37,233 bases of DNA from Verrucomicrobiota bacterium (GCA_003219175.1 QHPU01000072.1:1-37233), one strand, 5' to 3'. Counted from the first letter of the stretch, positions 26,863 to 35,437 are shown. Notes: a model not told the origin generated them from the letters alone. Numbers and translations are program-made.

Positions 26863-27777
26863 ATGCCTGACTACCTTGATAGCGCGCAGCTTTTTGCCAG
26901 TCCGTTGCTGACTATTTCCGACTGGCGTTGTCGCGGAACAGAACCGCACTTCGGAGAAGAGGAAGAATCGTCCGGCTACGTTCTGGTTTTTCCGAGAACC
27001 GGTTTATATGTGGAACGCCGATCGGGCAATGACCGGGTAGTAGCCGATCCGAGCAGGGTTCTTTTCTTCAATGCCGGCGATGTTTATCGTGTAGCCCATC
27101 CGGTGTCCGGTGGGGACGATTGCACCGGGATTCGATTCAACGGGAAGGCGCTGCTCGAGTTTGTTCGGCAAAATATGCCCTCGGCCGACGAAGACACTTC
27201 ACCGTTTCATCTGCCGTCGGCCAGAAGCACCAACCCGATGGTATTGCTCCTTCATCGGTTGAGACAAAATCTGTTGAGACGCACAACACCCGACAAACTT
27301 GCAATCGAAGAAGACGCCAGTGCTTTGTTGAGGCAGGCGCTGGAACTTCAGTTGGAGCGACGCGATCCCGGACAGGAGCCGGTGCGCGCAGACACGCGCA
27401 AGGCGCATCGTGATCTCGCTCATGCCGCGCGCATTCTCCTTGCGAAACGGTTTCGCGAAAGATTGAGCTTGAGCGATATTGCTCGTGCCATCTTCAGTTC
27501 GCCCTTTCACCTTGCTCGAATTTTCCGGTCGGAAACCGGCACGAGTTTGCATGAGCATCAGATCCAGCTGCGGTTGCGAGCTGCTCTGTGCGAAATTGCC
27601 GATGGCGCACGAGATTTAACCGCGCTTGCGCTCGAGCTGGGTTTTTCCAGCCACGCCCATTTTAGTTTCGCTTTCCAACGCAATTTTCACGCATCGCCGT
27701 CGGAAATTCGGTTTTCCTCCGCGCGCCAGGCGAAATTGAGCAGGAATACGAAAGCAGCCCGCGTGCTGTTGTCCTAA
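26863..27777 (+). CDS. AraC-family transcriptional regulator
   Basis: 304 residues. The N-terminal half looks like a cupin-type sensing domain (GYVLVFPRTGLYVERR, PSRVLFFNAGDVYRVAHP, DDCTGIRF). The C-terminal half is the double helix-turn-helix DNA-binding domain. Helix-turn-helix 1 is LSLSDIARAIFSSPFHLARIFRSETGTSLHEHQIQLRLR. Helix-turn-helix 2 is LTALALELGFSSHAHFSFAFQRNFHASPSEIR. It diverges from the ABM/DUF4440 pair and precedes the DUF1579-like and DUF4440 genes on the plus strand, so it may control both sides of this cluster. The effector is unknown; the cupin-like half suggests a small ligand. Confidence 0.93.
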   Translation: MPDYLDSAQLFASPLLTISDWRCRGTEPHFGEEEESSGYVLVFPRTGLYVERRSGNDRVVADPSRVLFFNAGDVYRVAHPVSGGDDCTGIRFNGKALLEFVRQNMPSADEDTSPFHLPSARSTNPMVLLLHRLRQNLLRRTTPDKLAIEEDASALLRQALELQLERRDPGQEPVRADTRKAHRDLAHAARILLAKRFRERLSLSDIARAIFSSPFHLARIFRSETGTSLHEHQIQLRLRAALCEIADGARDLTALALELGFSSHAHFSFAFQRNFHASPSEIRFSSARQAKLSRNTKAARVLLS

Positions 27778-27808
27778 TGTCGCGAAGTTGGATCGATCGA
27801 CCCGCGAC

Positions 27809-28288
27809 ATGACACAAGCTTTCAGTTCCGAAACGTTCTCGGCAGGCGCCGTTACGCAAAAGGTCGAAGGAGCGCAAGGTTTGATTGCGGCGCTCATCGC
27901 GTCGGCACCGGCGCCGGAGCTAAGTGAGAAAGCTGACTTGTTTGGCCGGCTCGTAGGCAGTTGGGAAGTCGATCTCATCAGTCATCGGCCTGATCCGATT
28001 TTGCCAAAAGCAGGTGAGTGGGGAACGATGATCCGCTTTTACGACGAGTCGATCGACGCCTGGCGCTGCACCTGGCACGGACCCATGAGAGGTGTGGTCC
28101 GGTCTTTCCTCGCTCGCGCGGACGATGATGGAATCGTACTCGACGGAGTATTCGATGATGAAGGACCGTTGCGGTGGATCTTCTCCGAAATCACTAACGA
28201 TCCGTTTAAGTGGCGCGCCGTTGTCTCATCCGACAACTGGAAGACTGAAAATTTGATCCAGGAAATGTTTGCTCGGAGACAAATTTGA
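27809..28288 (+). CDS. DUF1579-like conserved protein
   Basis: From ATG 27809 the protein has 159 residues (an in-frame TTG at 27788 is less likely). The pattern is KADLFGRLVGSWEVDLISH, then GEWGTMIRFYDESIDAWRCTWHGP, GIVLDGVFDDEGPLRWIFSEITNDPFKWRAVVSSDNWKTENLIQEMFARR. This run of strands and tryptophans is that of DUF1579-type lipocalin-like proteins of unknown role. There is no signal peptide, so it is probably cytoplasmic. It starts 31 bp after the AraC gene and ends 21 bp before a DUF4440 gene, fitting a short operon. Confidence 0.8.
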   Translation: MTQAFSSETFSAGAVTQKVEGAQGLIAALIASAPAPELSEKADLFGRLVGSWEVDLISHRPDPILPKAGEWGTMIRFYDESIDAWRCTWHGPMRGVVRSFLARADDDGIVLDGVFDDEGPLRWIFSEITNDPFKWRAVVSSDNWKTENLIQEMFARRQI

Positions 28289-28309
28289 TCAGACCGACAA
28301 AATCTAAAC

Positions 28310-28795
28310 GTGAAACTAACAATTGCAGGACTTCTGGCTGTCTCTCTTCCGATTATCTCATCACCGGTTTGGCGAGTGGCGGCCGCTGATTCGGCAAAGA
28401 ACGCCGACGAGCAGCCGTTGCTCGATATCGAGTACCAGTGGGCGAATGCCTACCTGTCGGGGGATGCGGAAAAATTGGCATCGATCCTCAGTCGCGATTA
28501 CGTCCAGACGAATACGAGAGCTCGGGTCACGGACAAGGAGGAGGAAGTCTCGGATCTGCGGAAAGGAACGTTTCGCTACGAGAAGTTTGAGACGACGCAA
28601 ATGAAGGTGCAGCTCTACGGCGACGCTGCCGTAGTGACCGGTCTGATCGCGGCCAAAGGAACGGACGAGGCGTCCGGAAAAACGATCGAAGGCCAAATGC
28701 GGATGACTGATACGTTCATTCGCCAAGGCGGCAGATGGCAGGTCGTTGCGAGCCAGACGACGCTTGCGCCGGAACCGCAGCATGCGGCGCACTAG
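28310..28795 (+). CDS. Secreted DUF4440/SnoaL-like (NTF2-fold) protein
   Basis: 161 residues from GTG 28310, with a signal peptide (about 25 residues ending RVAAAD). The mature part has LLDIEYQWANAYLSGDAEKLASILSRDYVQTN, MKVQLYGDAAVVTGLIAAKG and RMTDTFIRQGGRWQVVASQTT, the usual DUF4440 elements. It lies 21 bp after the DUF1579-like gene, so it is probably co-transcribed with it. It is a clear paralogue of the protein encoded at 28951 and more distantly of that at 25985. The pocket residues that would define a ligand are not conserved enough for a call. Confidence 0.88.
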   Translation: MKLTIAGLLAVSLPIISSPVWRVAAADSAKNADEQPLLDIEYQWANAYLSGDAEKLASILSRDYVQTNTRARVTDKEEEVSDLRKGTFRYEKFETTQMKVQLYGDAAVVTGLIAAKGTDEASGKTIEGQMRMTDTFIRQGGRWQVVASQTTLAPEPQHAAH

Positions 28796-28835
28796 GAGGG
28801 GAAGCGAAGGAGCAAAGAGAGTAGAGAGCCGCCGT

Positions 28836-28860
28836 GGCTCGACAGGGTCTCGTCCTACCA
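28836..28860 (-). repeat. GTAG-headed imperfect hairpin, copy A
   Basis: The minus strand reads TGGTAGGACGAGACCCTGTC followed by GAGCC. It is 23 of 25 bases identical to the copy at 29428-29452, so the two copies flank the DUF4440 gene at 28951-29412. Confidence 0.6.
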
Positions 28861-28950
28861 AGAGCAAAAATGAGGTGAGACCTTCGTGCAGAACGAAACA
28901 CCTTGCTTTACTGATCGTCAGAGAGACGGTGTCCATCTATCCAGGAATTT

Positions 28951-29412
28951 ATGAAAACTTACCTCTTAACCATTGTTACTTTAACGCTGCTGCTCGGACT
29001 GCCCGTAGGTGTCTTCGCCCAAGGTGACTCGGCAACGGAGAAAGAAGTCAGGGATGCGTTGGAGAAATATCGCACGGCGTTAACGCAACGTGACAGCGCG
29101 GCTCTCAAGCAGATTTGGGCGAATGATTACACTTTCATCAACGGCGCCGGCGAGATCCTCACGAAAGATCAACGGCTGGCCAATCTTACGTCAGGCGCGA
29201 CTGCTCTCGACACAATCACCCTCGGCGACGATGTGAAGGTGCGAGTGTACGGAAACGACGCAGCTGTTTCGACCAGCCGGGTAACGCTCAAGGGAAAGTA
29301 CAGTGGGAAAGCAGTGAGCGGTGATTACCAGAGCATGACCGTCTGGGTAAAAACACCCCTTGGCTGGCAATTAGTAGCTAATCAGGTCACGCCGATCACC
29401 GGTAAACCGTAG
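28951..29412 (+). CDS. Secreted DUF4440/SnoaL-like (NTF2-fold) protein
   Basis: 153 residues beginning with a signal peptide (MKTYLLTIVTLTLLLG...GVFAQ). The domain shows VRDALEKYRTALTQRDSAALKQIWANDYTFINGAGEILTKDQRLANL, then VKVRVYGNDAAVSTSRVTLKG and QSMTVWVKTPLGWQLVANQVT. This is the canonical DUF4440 sequence, closest in the window to the protein encoded at 28310. The gene sits between two near-identical hairpin repeats (28836-28860 and 29428-29452), which could have helped duplicate or move it. Function unknown; presumably periplasmic. Confidence 0.9.
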   Translation: MKTYLLTIVTLTLLLGLPVGVFAQGDSATEKEVRDALEKYRTALTQRDSAALKQIWANDYTFINGAGEILTKDQRLANLTSGATALDTITLGDDVKVRVYGNDAAVSTSRVTLKGKYSGKAVSGDYQSMTVWVKTPLGWQLVANQVTPITGKP

Positions 29413-29427
29413 GTCCGATGCCGCGAT

Positions 29428-29452
29428 GGCTCGACAGAGTCTCGCCCTACCA
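29428..29452 (-). repeat. GTAG-headed imperfect hairpin, copy B
   Basis: Second copy of the 25-base element, downstream of the DUF4440 gene. The minus strand contains GTAGGGCGAGACTCTGTCGA. Confidence 0.6.
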
Positions 29453-29457
29453 TTTAC

Positions 29458-29513
29458 CGATTTAACGGTTCAACGCTTCAACGCTTCAACGTGACGAAGC
29501 GAAGCGAAGTCAT
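29458..29513. repeat. CAACGCTT and GAAGCGAAGC tandem words
   Basis: GGTTCAACGCTTCAACGCTTCAACG is a direct repeat of an eight-base unit, followed by GACGAAGCGAAGCGAAGTC. The words recur at 32160-32190. Confidence 0.5.
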
Positions 29514-30676
29514 TCATAGCACTCGAGATACTTGATGCCGGAGCCGGTGTTGAAGACGACAACTTGTTCGTCGAGTTTGATTTTGCCGGATTTGATGAGT
29601 GAACGCAAGGCGGCGAAACAGGCGGCGCCTTCCGGAGCGATGAAGAGGCCTTCGGCTCCGCCTACTTCGCGCGTGACCCGGATCATCTCGTCATCGTCGA
29701 TCGCAATCGCGCCACCACCCGATTCCCGAAGGATTCGGAGCATGAGGAAATCGCCGATTGCTTTTGGCACGCGCAAGCCCGAGGCGCGGGTCTGAGCATT
29801 CGGAAATTCGACGGCGTGGTCGGCGCCGGCCTCGAACGCACGAACAATCGGCGCACAACCTGAAGCTTGCACAGAATACATGCGTGGACGCTTGGCGTCG
29901 ATCCAGCCAATGGCCTGCATTTCCTCGAACGCTTTCCACATTCCAATGAGGCCCGTGCCACCGCCGGTTGGATAAAGGATCACATCGGGGAGCCACCAGC
30001 CGAGTTGTTCGGCCAGCTCGTAGCCAAGGGTTTTTTTGCCTTCAAGCCGATACGGTTCCTTCAGCGTCGACATTTCGAACCAGCCTTCCTGCGTCTTGCG
30101 GCGGGCGACCTCTTTGGCGCAGTCGGTGATCAGGCCATCGATTAACTGCACCCGGGCACCGAGCTCACAGCACTCAATGACGTTTAGCTGCGGAGTGTCG
30201 AAGGGCATGAAGATGTACGCCTCCAATCCGGCGCGAGCGGCGTAGGCGGCGAGCGCGCTACCGGCGTTTCCGGCGCTTGGCACTGCGAGCTTCGTCACAC
30301 CGAGATGTTTCGCCATCGAAACGGCGACTGCCATTCCGCGGGCTTTGAAACTTTGCGTCGGGTTGACCGATTCATCTTTGATCCACAAATCCGACAAGCC
30401 AAGCTGGTCGCCGAACCGGTCGGCGCGGAGCAATGGCGTCCCGCCTTCACCGAGCGATATTGGCTCAACGTCTTGCGGCAATGGCAGCAGCTCTCGGAAT
30501 CGCCACAAGCTTCGATCAGCTCGTGCACGTAATTTTTGGCGGGTGAGCTTGCGTGAAATTGTCTTGAGATCGTATTTCGCGAGCAACGGTTTCTGACATT
30601 TAGTGCAAAGATTTTGCAACCAGGCGGCATCGTGCTCAGTGCCGCACGCGCTGCAAACCAGATGAGTTAGAAACAT
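29510..30676 (-). CDS. thrC: Threonine synthase
   Basis: PLP enzyme that converts O-phosphohomoserine to threonine, the last step of the pathway. From ATG 30676 the protein has 388 residues. The N-terminus carries a zinc-ribbon-like pair (CSACG, with Cys8 and Cys11, and CTKC, with Cys24 and Cys27), as in archaeal and many bacterial short-form threonine synthases. [14 protein letters not shown] and [14 protein letters not shown] follow, with PLP lysine Lys111. The phosphate-cradle [11 protein letters not shown] lies further on and the C-terminal [11 protein letters not shown] closes the fold. ATG 30694 is six codons further out and less likely. It diverges from the DAACS symporter gene. Relatives include other fold-type II enzymes, but the motif set fits ThrC best. 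Confidence 0.93.
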   Translation of the reverse strand: MFLTHLVCSACGTEHDAAWLQNLCTKCQKPLLAKYDLKTISRKLTRQKLRARADRSLWRFRELLPLPQDVEPISLGEGGTPLLRADRFGDQLGLSDLWIKDESVNPTQSFKARGMAVAVSMAKHLGVTKLAVPSAGNAGSALAAYAARAGLEAYIFMPFDTPQLNVIECCELGARVQLIDGLITDCAKEVARRKTQEGWFEMSTLKEPYRLEGKKTLGYELAEQLGWWLPDVILYPTGGGTGLIGMWKAFEEMQAIGWIDAKRPRMYSVQASGCAPIVRAFEAGADHAVEFPNAQTRASGLRVPKAIGDFLMLRILRESGGGAIAIDDDEMIRVTREVGGAEGLFIAPEGAACFAALRSLIKSGKIKLDEQVVVFNTGSGIKYLECYE

Positions 30677-30728
30677 TGCAGCAATGGAGCGCAAATATTT
30701 GGGAAACGCACGCGCGCACTCTTAGATT

Positions 30729-30752
30729 GCCGCTGAGGACAGCGGCCGCTAC
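30729..30752 (-). repeat. GTAG-headed hairpin, stem GCCGCT, loop GTCCTC
   Basis: On the minus strand GTAGCG is followed by the six-pair stem GCCGCT/AGCGGC with loop GTCCTC. It lies in the thrC-symporter spacer and rules out the upstream symporter start. Confidence 0.6.
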
Positions 30753-30765
30753 AAACAAACCCGCG

Positions 30766-32100
30766 GTGAAAACGCAACGCGCCTGGCATTTGCCATCGCT
30801 CACTACCCAAATTCTCATCGGATTGGTGGTGGGCGTGTTCATCGGTTGGCTCCGGCCGACTTGGGGCAATTCGATCTATTTTCTGCGCGACATCTTTCTG
30901 AATTTGATCAAATCGATCATTGGGCCGCTGGTGTTTTCGACGCTGGTTGTCGGCATCGCCGGTGGCGGCGATTTGCGCAAAGTCGGGCGAATGGGGGTGA
31001 AGGCGCTCATCTATTTCGAGATCATCACGACCCTCGCGCTATTTCTCGGGCTCGCCGTGGTCAATATCACCAAACCGGGCGTCGGCGTGCCGCTCGCCGG
31101 CGCCGCAGGTGAAGCAGTACAAAAAATCGGCGAAACGCATCCGCGCACCTTCGTCGAGACGCTGGTGCACATCTTCCCCGCGAGCGTGGTCGATTCGCTT
31201 GTGCGCGGTGACATTCTCCAGATTGTCGCATTCGCGGTTCTGTTCGCGATGGCTGTCTCCGCCATCGGCGAGAAGGGCCGGCCCATGCTCGTGGCGATGG
31301 AGAGCCTGTCGCAGGTGATGTTCAAGCTAACGAATTATGTGATGCAGTTCGCGCCGTTTGGCGTGGCAGCCGCGATGGCACACACCATCGGCACGCAAGG
31401 TCCCGGGGTGCTGATCAGTCTCGGCAACCTGATCGCCTCCTACTATCTCGCGCTGATTCTTTTCGTGGTTTTGATTTTTGGCATCATCATGTTTGTCGCG
31501 CGCGTGCCAATGCGGCAGTTCGTGCGCGCAGTGCGCGAGCCGGCAACGATCGCGTTCGCCACCACCAGCAGCGAATCCGCCATGCCAAAGGCGATGCAGG
31601 CGATGGAACGCCTCGGCGTGCCCAAACGGATCGTCGGCTTCGTCATGCCGACGGGTTACTCGTTCAATCTTGACGGCTCGATGATTTTTCTCGCGATCAC
31701 TTCTGTTTTTATCGTGGAAGCGGCCGAACCAGTCACGCATCAGCACTTCGGATTCGGGCAACAGCTAACGATGATGCTGGCGTTTGTTATTACCTCAAAG
31801 GGATTGGCCGGTGTGCCCCGCGCATCAATATTGGTCTTGCTCGCGACCCTCAGCGGGATTCTACCCCCGCCGGTTGCCGCCAGCGGCGTCGCCATTGTGC
31901 TCGGCATCGACGCGATCATGGACATGGGACGCTCGGCCATGAATCTGATCGGGAATTGTCTCGCAACAGCGGTGATTGCCCGCTGGGAGGGTGAGTTCGA
32001 TGACGAACGGGCCCAAATCTTTGGAACACCACAAGAAGCCGAGCTCGATTTACAAGAGGGCGATGTGGCAGCGGCGGAGATTGCGCAGCGCGGTGAATGA
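30766..32100 (+). CDS. Dicarboxylate/amino acid:cation symporter (DAACS family, DctA/GltP-like)
   Basis: Inner-membrane secondary transporter that imports C4-dicarboxylates or acidic amino acids with Na+ or H+. From GTG 30766 it has 444 residues. Family motifs in order: an N-terminal helix ILIGLVVGVFIGW, TTSSESAMPKAM (the serine-rich HP1 tip), PTGYSFNLDGSMIFLAIT (TM7, cation site), ITSKGLAGVPRAS (HP2) and DAIMDMGRSAMNLIGN (TM8, substrate-binding region). The usual D-x-x-R-T-x-x-N is D-M-G-R-S-A-M-N here, so the substrate remains open between dicarboxylate and glutamate/aspartate. The frame extends to TTG 30676 but that stretch is repeat-derived. An acidic C-terminal tail follows TM8. Confidence 0.93.
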   Translation: MKTQRAWHLPSLTTQILIGLVVGVFIGWLRPTWGNSIYFLRDIFLNLIKSIIGPLVFSTLVVGIAGGGDLRKVGRMGVKALIYFEIITTLALFLGLAVVNITKPGVGVPLAGAAGEAVQKIGETHPRTFVETLVHIFPASVVDSLVRGDILQIVAFAVLFAMAVSAIGEKGRPMLVAMESLSQVMFKLTNYVMQFAPFGVAAAMAHTIGTQGPGVLISLGNLIASYYLALILFVVLIFGIIMFVARVPMRQFVRAVREPATIAFATTSSESAMPKAMQAMERLGVPKRIVGFVMPTGYSFNLDGSMIFLAITSVFIVEAAEPVTHQHFGFGQQLTMMLAFVITSKGLAGVPRASILVLLATLSGILPPPVAASGVAIVLGIDAIMDMGRSAMNLIGNCLATAVIARWEGEFDDERAQIFGTPQEAELDLQEGDVAAAEIAQRGE

Positions 32101-32131
32101 GAGGCCAGAGGTCAGAAGTGATCAGAATCAC
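32098..32131. repeat. Short-word repeats (GGCCAGAGGTCAGAAGTGATCAG)
   Basis: Begins at the symporter TGA stop. Same CAGAGGTCAG/GATCAG vocabulary as the tracts at 23910 and 25311. Confidence 0.45.
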
Positions 32132-32288
32132 CTTAATCCACACGCCTCTTAAGCACTGCTACGGTTTGACGCTTCAACGCGACGAAGCCAGAGCAGTATC
32201 AACCCTACCGTGCGATCAGGACATCGTCGCTCTGCAACGCACGGCGGGGGACGTCGGCCATCGGGGACAAGTGTTAGGAATCACGGCG

Positions 32289-32873
32289 TCAGGCTGAGCG
32301 GCTTCGTTCATGACGACGGAGGCGTAGGCGGACGCCGATGGCGTAGATGAGGTAATATCCGATCAGCCCGCCAGCGACCGCGAGGGAAAACTGGGTTGCG
32401 GAGGCAGTCATCAACCAATGTTGCTGGTCAGGTGCGCCGTTGCGGGGATGGGTCGCGTGCCACCAGCCGTAGGCAATGCGGGCCGTAATCGCGAAGGTAA
32501 TAATAAGCGCAAGCCAGCGGCTCGGAGTGTAGAAAAGTTGCTGCCGCTCAACTTTCCACCGGGTCAAAGCTAAACCGAGCAAACCGAGAACGGCTCCTAT
32601 TGCCATGCCGGCGAGAGCAAACTGAAGAGTTGGCCCGAGCCAGAAAGACATCAGGAAGGCAACGAAAAGAAAAAGCACGGCAGAGAAGCTGGTCATCCAA
32701 ACATTCACGGTGGCGACCCAGCGCCGGCCTTGCCTCCGCGCCGTGCCGGCGCGGTAACGCAAAGCGAGAGACAGCAAGACCACGCCGCCAAAGGCAAGTA
32801 CGACAAAAAGGAGGAGGGCAAAAAGAATGATCGGCACGGCCGATGTTAGCACGAGTCCGAGCCCGACTGGCAT
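32289..32873 (-). CDS. Small integral membrane protein, CcdC/DUF1453-like
   Basis: 194 residues with about five hydrophobic segments. After a cytoplasmic loop comes WKVERQQLFYTPSRWLALIITFAITARIAYGWW, which resembles the conserved stretch (YTPSRW..., R in a helix) of CcdC/DUF1453 membrane proteins. The C-terminus is basic. The first residues (MPVGLGLV) are encoded by a copy of the AGTCCGAGCCGGACT palindrome, so a start at GTG 32852 is an alternative. No neighbour points to a role, and the family assignment is tentative. Confidence 0.65.
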   Translation of the reverse strand: MPVGLGLVLTSAVPIILFALLLFVVLAFGGVVLLSLALRYRAGTARRQGRRWVATVNVWMTSFSAVLFLFVAFLMSFWLGPTLQFALAGMAIGAVLGLLGLALTRWKVERQQLFYTPSRWLALIITFAITARIAYGWWHATHPRNGAPDQQHWLMTASATQFSLAVAGGLIGYYLIYAIGVRLRLRRHERSRSA

Positions 32874-32895
32874 TTAGTCCGAGCCGGACTGGCAG
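32853..32895. repeat. Tandem pair of AGTCCGAGCCGGACT-family palindromes
   Basis: Two copies (AGTCCGAGCCCGACTGGC and AGTCCGAGCCGGACTGGC) lie 22-23 bp apart. The first overlaps the start of the membrane protein gene. Confidence 0.6.
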
Positions 32896-32973
32896 TATAT
32901 AGCGAACAGGCCATTTCGGGCAGCCAAAGATTAGGGTAGAGCGAGCGCTCCCAAGCCTCTACAATAGGCGGCC

Positions 32974-35418
32974 GTGTCGACGGAGGTCAAAAAGGAGATC
33001 GAGCTGGAGATTGCCTATGTCCTCTTCGTCGACATCGTCGGCTACCTCCAAGCTGCTAGTCGATCAACAGCGGCGTCTGCTCGAGACACTGAACCAAATC
33101 GTCCGTGGCACCGAACAATTCCGCAAAGCGGAAGCTAACCATCGGCTGATTACGATTCCGACTGGGGATGGGATGGCCCTGGTTTTTTACAACACACCGG
33201 AAGCGCCGGTGGAATGTGCGCTGGAAATTAGCCGCGGGGTCAAAGAACATCCCGAACTCAAATTGCGGATGGGCGTTCACAGCGGCCCGGTTAGTGGTGT
33301 GATGGATGTGAGCGGACGCGCCAACATCGCCGGCGCCGGCATCAACATTGCCCAGCGGGTGATGGATTGCGGGGACGCCGAGCACATCCTGCTTTCCAAA
33401 CACGTCGCGGAAGACCTGGAACAACTTGGCCACTGGCACAAACATCTGCACGATCTTGGTCAGACCGAAGTGAAACACGGTGCCAACATTTCGGTGGTTA
33501 ACCTTTACACCTCCGAGCTTGGCAATCCCGAAGTGCCGCAAAGATTTGTGGCGGCACGGCACAATGCAACCGCATCGCAGTTTGCGGAACGAAGATCGAC
33601 TTCGAAAAACTGGGCTCTTATCGTGGGTGTGGCCGTCGCGCTTGTTCTGCTCGCAATCGGAGCATTCTTCTGGTCACGTCGAACGCCGTCGAAACCCGCC
33701 GAGACCGCCGCGCCTTCTGCGTCTACAACAGCAAACCTGGCGGCGGTGCCTGATAAAAGCATCGCAGTTTTGCCCTTCGAAAATCTGAGCGACGACAAGC
33801 AGAACGCGTTTTTCACCGAGGGCGTTCAGGATCAGATCCTGGCCGATCTGGCGAAGATCGCCGATCTAAAGGTGATCAGCCGGACTAGCGTGATGCAATA
33901 CAAGAGTGGCGCACCGCGCAACCTGCGCGAGATTGGACAGCAGCTCGGCGTCGCGCGCATCGTGGAAGGCAGCGTTCAACGGGCGGCTAATCGGGTGCGG
34001 GTAACGGCACAGCTCATCGACGCGCGCAATGACGCACATCTGTGGGCCCAAACATATGACCGCGATCTGGCTGATGTATTTGTAATTCACAGCGAAATCG
34101 CAAAGTCTATTGCCGACCAACTTCAGGCCAAACTTTCGCCTAACGAAAAAGCCGCAATCGAAACCCGTCCCACGGCCGATGTCACCGCATTCGATCTATA
34201 CAGCCGCGCCAAGGATCTCATCCAAAGCACAAGCTTCAGTGCCATGGCCCGAACCAATCTCGAGCAGGCAATCGATCTGCTGAATCTGGCGCTGGTGCGT
34301 GATCCCTCTTTTTTCCTCGCGCAATGCCAGCTCGCTGTGGCGCACGATCAACTCTACTTCACTACCGGATTCGACCATACCCCGGCACGACTCGCGAAAG
34401 CTGAGGCTGCGCTGGAAGCAGCTCTTCGACTACGCCCCGACGCCGGAGAAGTGCACCTGGCCCGGGCGGAACATCTTTATCGCGGGTATCTCGATTATGA
34501 TGGAGCCCTGGCGGAGCTCGAAATGGCCCGACGCACTTTGCCAAACGATCCCGGAGTGTTCGAGCTCACAGGCTACATCTTGCGCAGGCAGGGTAAACGC
34601 GAAGAGGCCCTGCAGTACATCCAGCGCGCGCTTGAGATCGATCCGCGCAATTTTTATACGCTGCAGCAAATCGCGCTCAGTTATTCGTATTTGCGCCGTT
34701 ATCCCGAGACGATTGCAGTTCTTGATCGCGCACTTGCCATCAAACCGGACAATCCCGAGATCCTCGCTGTCCGAGCTCAGGTCGATTTGGACTGGAAAGC
34801 AGATACGCGCCCGCTGCATCAAGCGATCGAAAAAATTCGGGCAAAGAATCCCGCCGCGCTTCCGAGTGTAGCCGACACCTGGCTTCTCGGTGCCCTTGCC
34901 GAACACAACGCAGCGGCGAGCTCTTCGGCGTTGGCTGCTTTGGGCGATAGCACTTTCGGAGACAACGCAACGCAGTTTAGCGGTAAATTTGGTGAAGGTT
35001 TGGTGGGGCGCATGATCCATGATGAGGGGAAAGCTCGCGCGGCTTTTACGGCCGCCCGAGGGAGCAGGAAAAAATCGTTCAAGCCCAACCAAATTTTGGA
35101 CCTCCGCTCGTCGTCCTGGCCTTAATCGATGCGGCTTTGGGCCGAAAAGAGGACGCTCTACGGGAAGGACGTCGCGCCGTCGAATTGCTGCCGGTCTCAA
35201 GAGATGCGACTAACGGCCCGGAGATGATCCAATATTTGGCAATCATTGCAGCGTGGGTTGGCGATAAGGATCTCGCGTGCGAGCAACTTGCGAAAGCTAA
35301 CCCATCCCAAGGTTACGGCACTAGTTACGGCCGGTTGAAACTGTTGCCCTTCTGGGACCCGCTGCGCGGCGATCCGCGCTTCGAGAAAATCGTTCAGTCG
35401 CTTGCTCCGAGACTGTAG
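32974..35418 (+). CDS. Class III adenylate/guanylate cyclase with TolB-like domain and TPRs, two frameshifts
   Basis: Three reading frames combine into one gene of about 815 codons. From GTG 32974, EIELEIAYVLFVDIVGY supplies the first metal Asp. The frame then shifts at 33046 (one extra C) into SKLLVDQQRRLLETLNQIV, and TGDGMALVF holds the second metal Asp. The cyclase fold continues through RMGVHSGPV and NIAGAGINIAQRVMDCG. A membrane helix (WALIVGVAVALVLLAIGAFFW) precedes a TolB-like/FlgO-type domain (KSIAVLPFENLSDDKQNAFF) and several TPRs (REEALQYIQRALEIDPRN, PETIAVLDRALAIKPDN). A second shift near 35060 (one missing base) leads to EQEKIVQAQPNFGPPLVVLALI and the end at TAG 35418. The cyclase half faces the cytoplasm. 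The product, cAMP or cGMP, is not decided by what I can see. The breaks may be sequence errors. Confidence 0.85.
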
Positions 35419-35437
35419 AGGCAGCCGTGTCGGCTGC
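35415..35437 (+). repeat. GTAG-headed hairpin at the cyclase stop codon, stem GCAGCC, loop GTGTC
   Basis: GTAG supplies the TAG stop of the cyclase gene. A perfect stem GCAGCC/GGCTGC with loop GTGTC follows. Compared with 19390-19412, one base pair has changed on both sides. Confidence 0.65.

Noticed and set aside
29458-29500. CRISPR-like array from the CAACGCTT repeats
   Set aside because: The unit is only eight bases with no spacers; it is a short tandem tract and no cas gene is present.
30676-30765. Extended TTG start for the DAACS symporter
   Set aside because: It crosses a hairpin repeat and would begin on the thrC start; GTG 30766 is next to the first helix.
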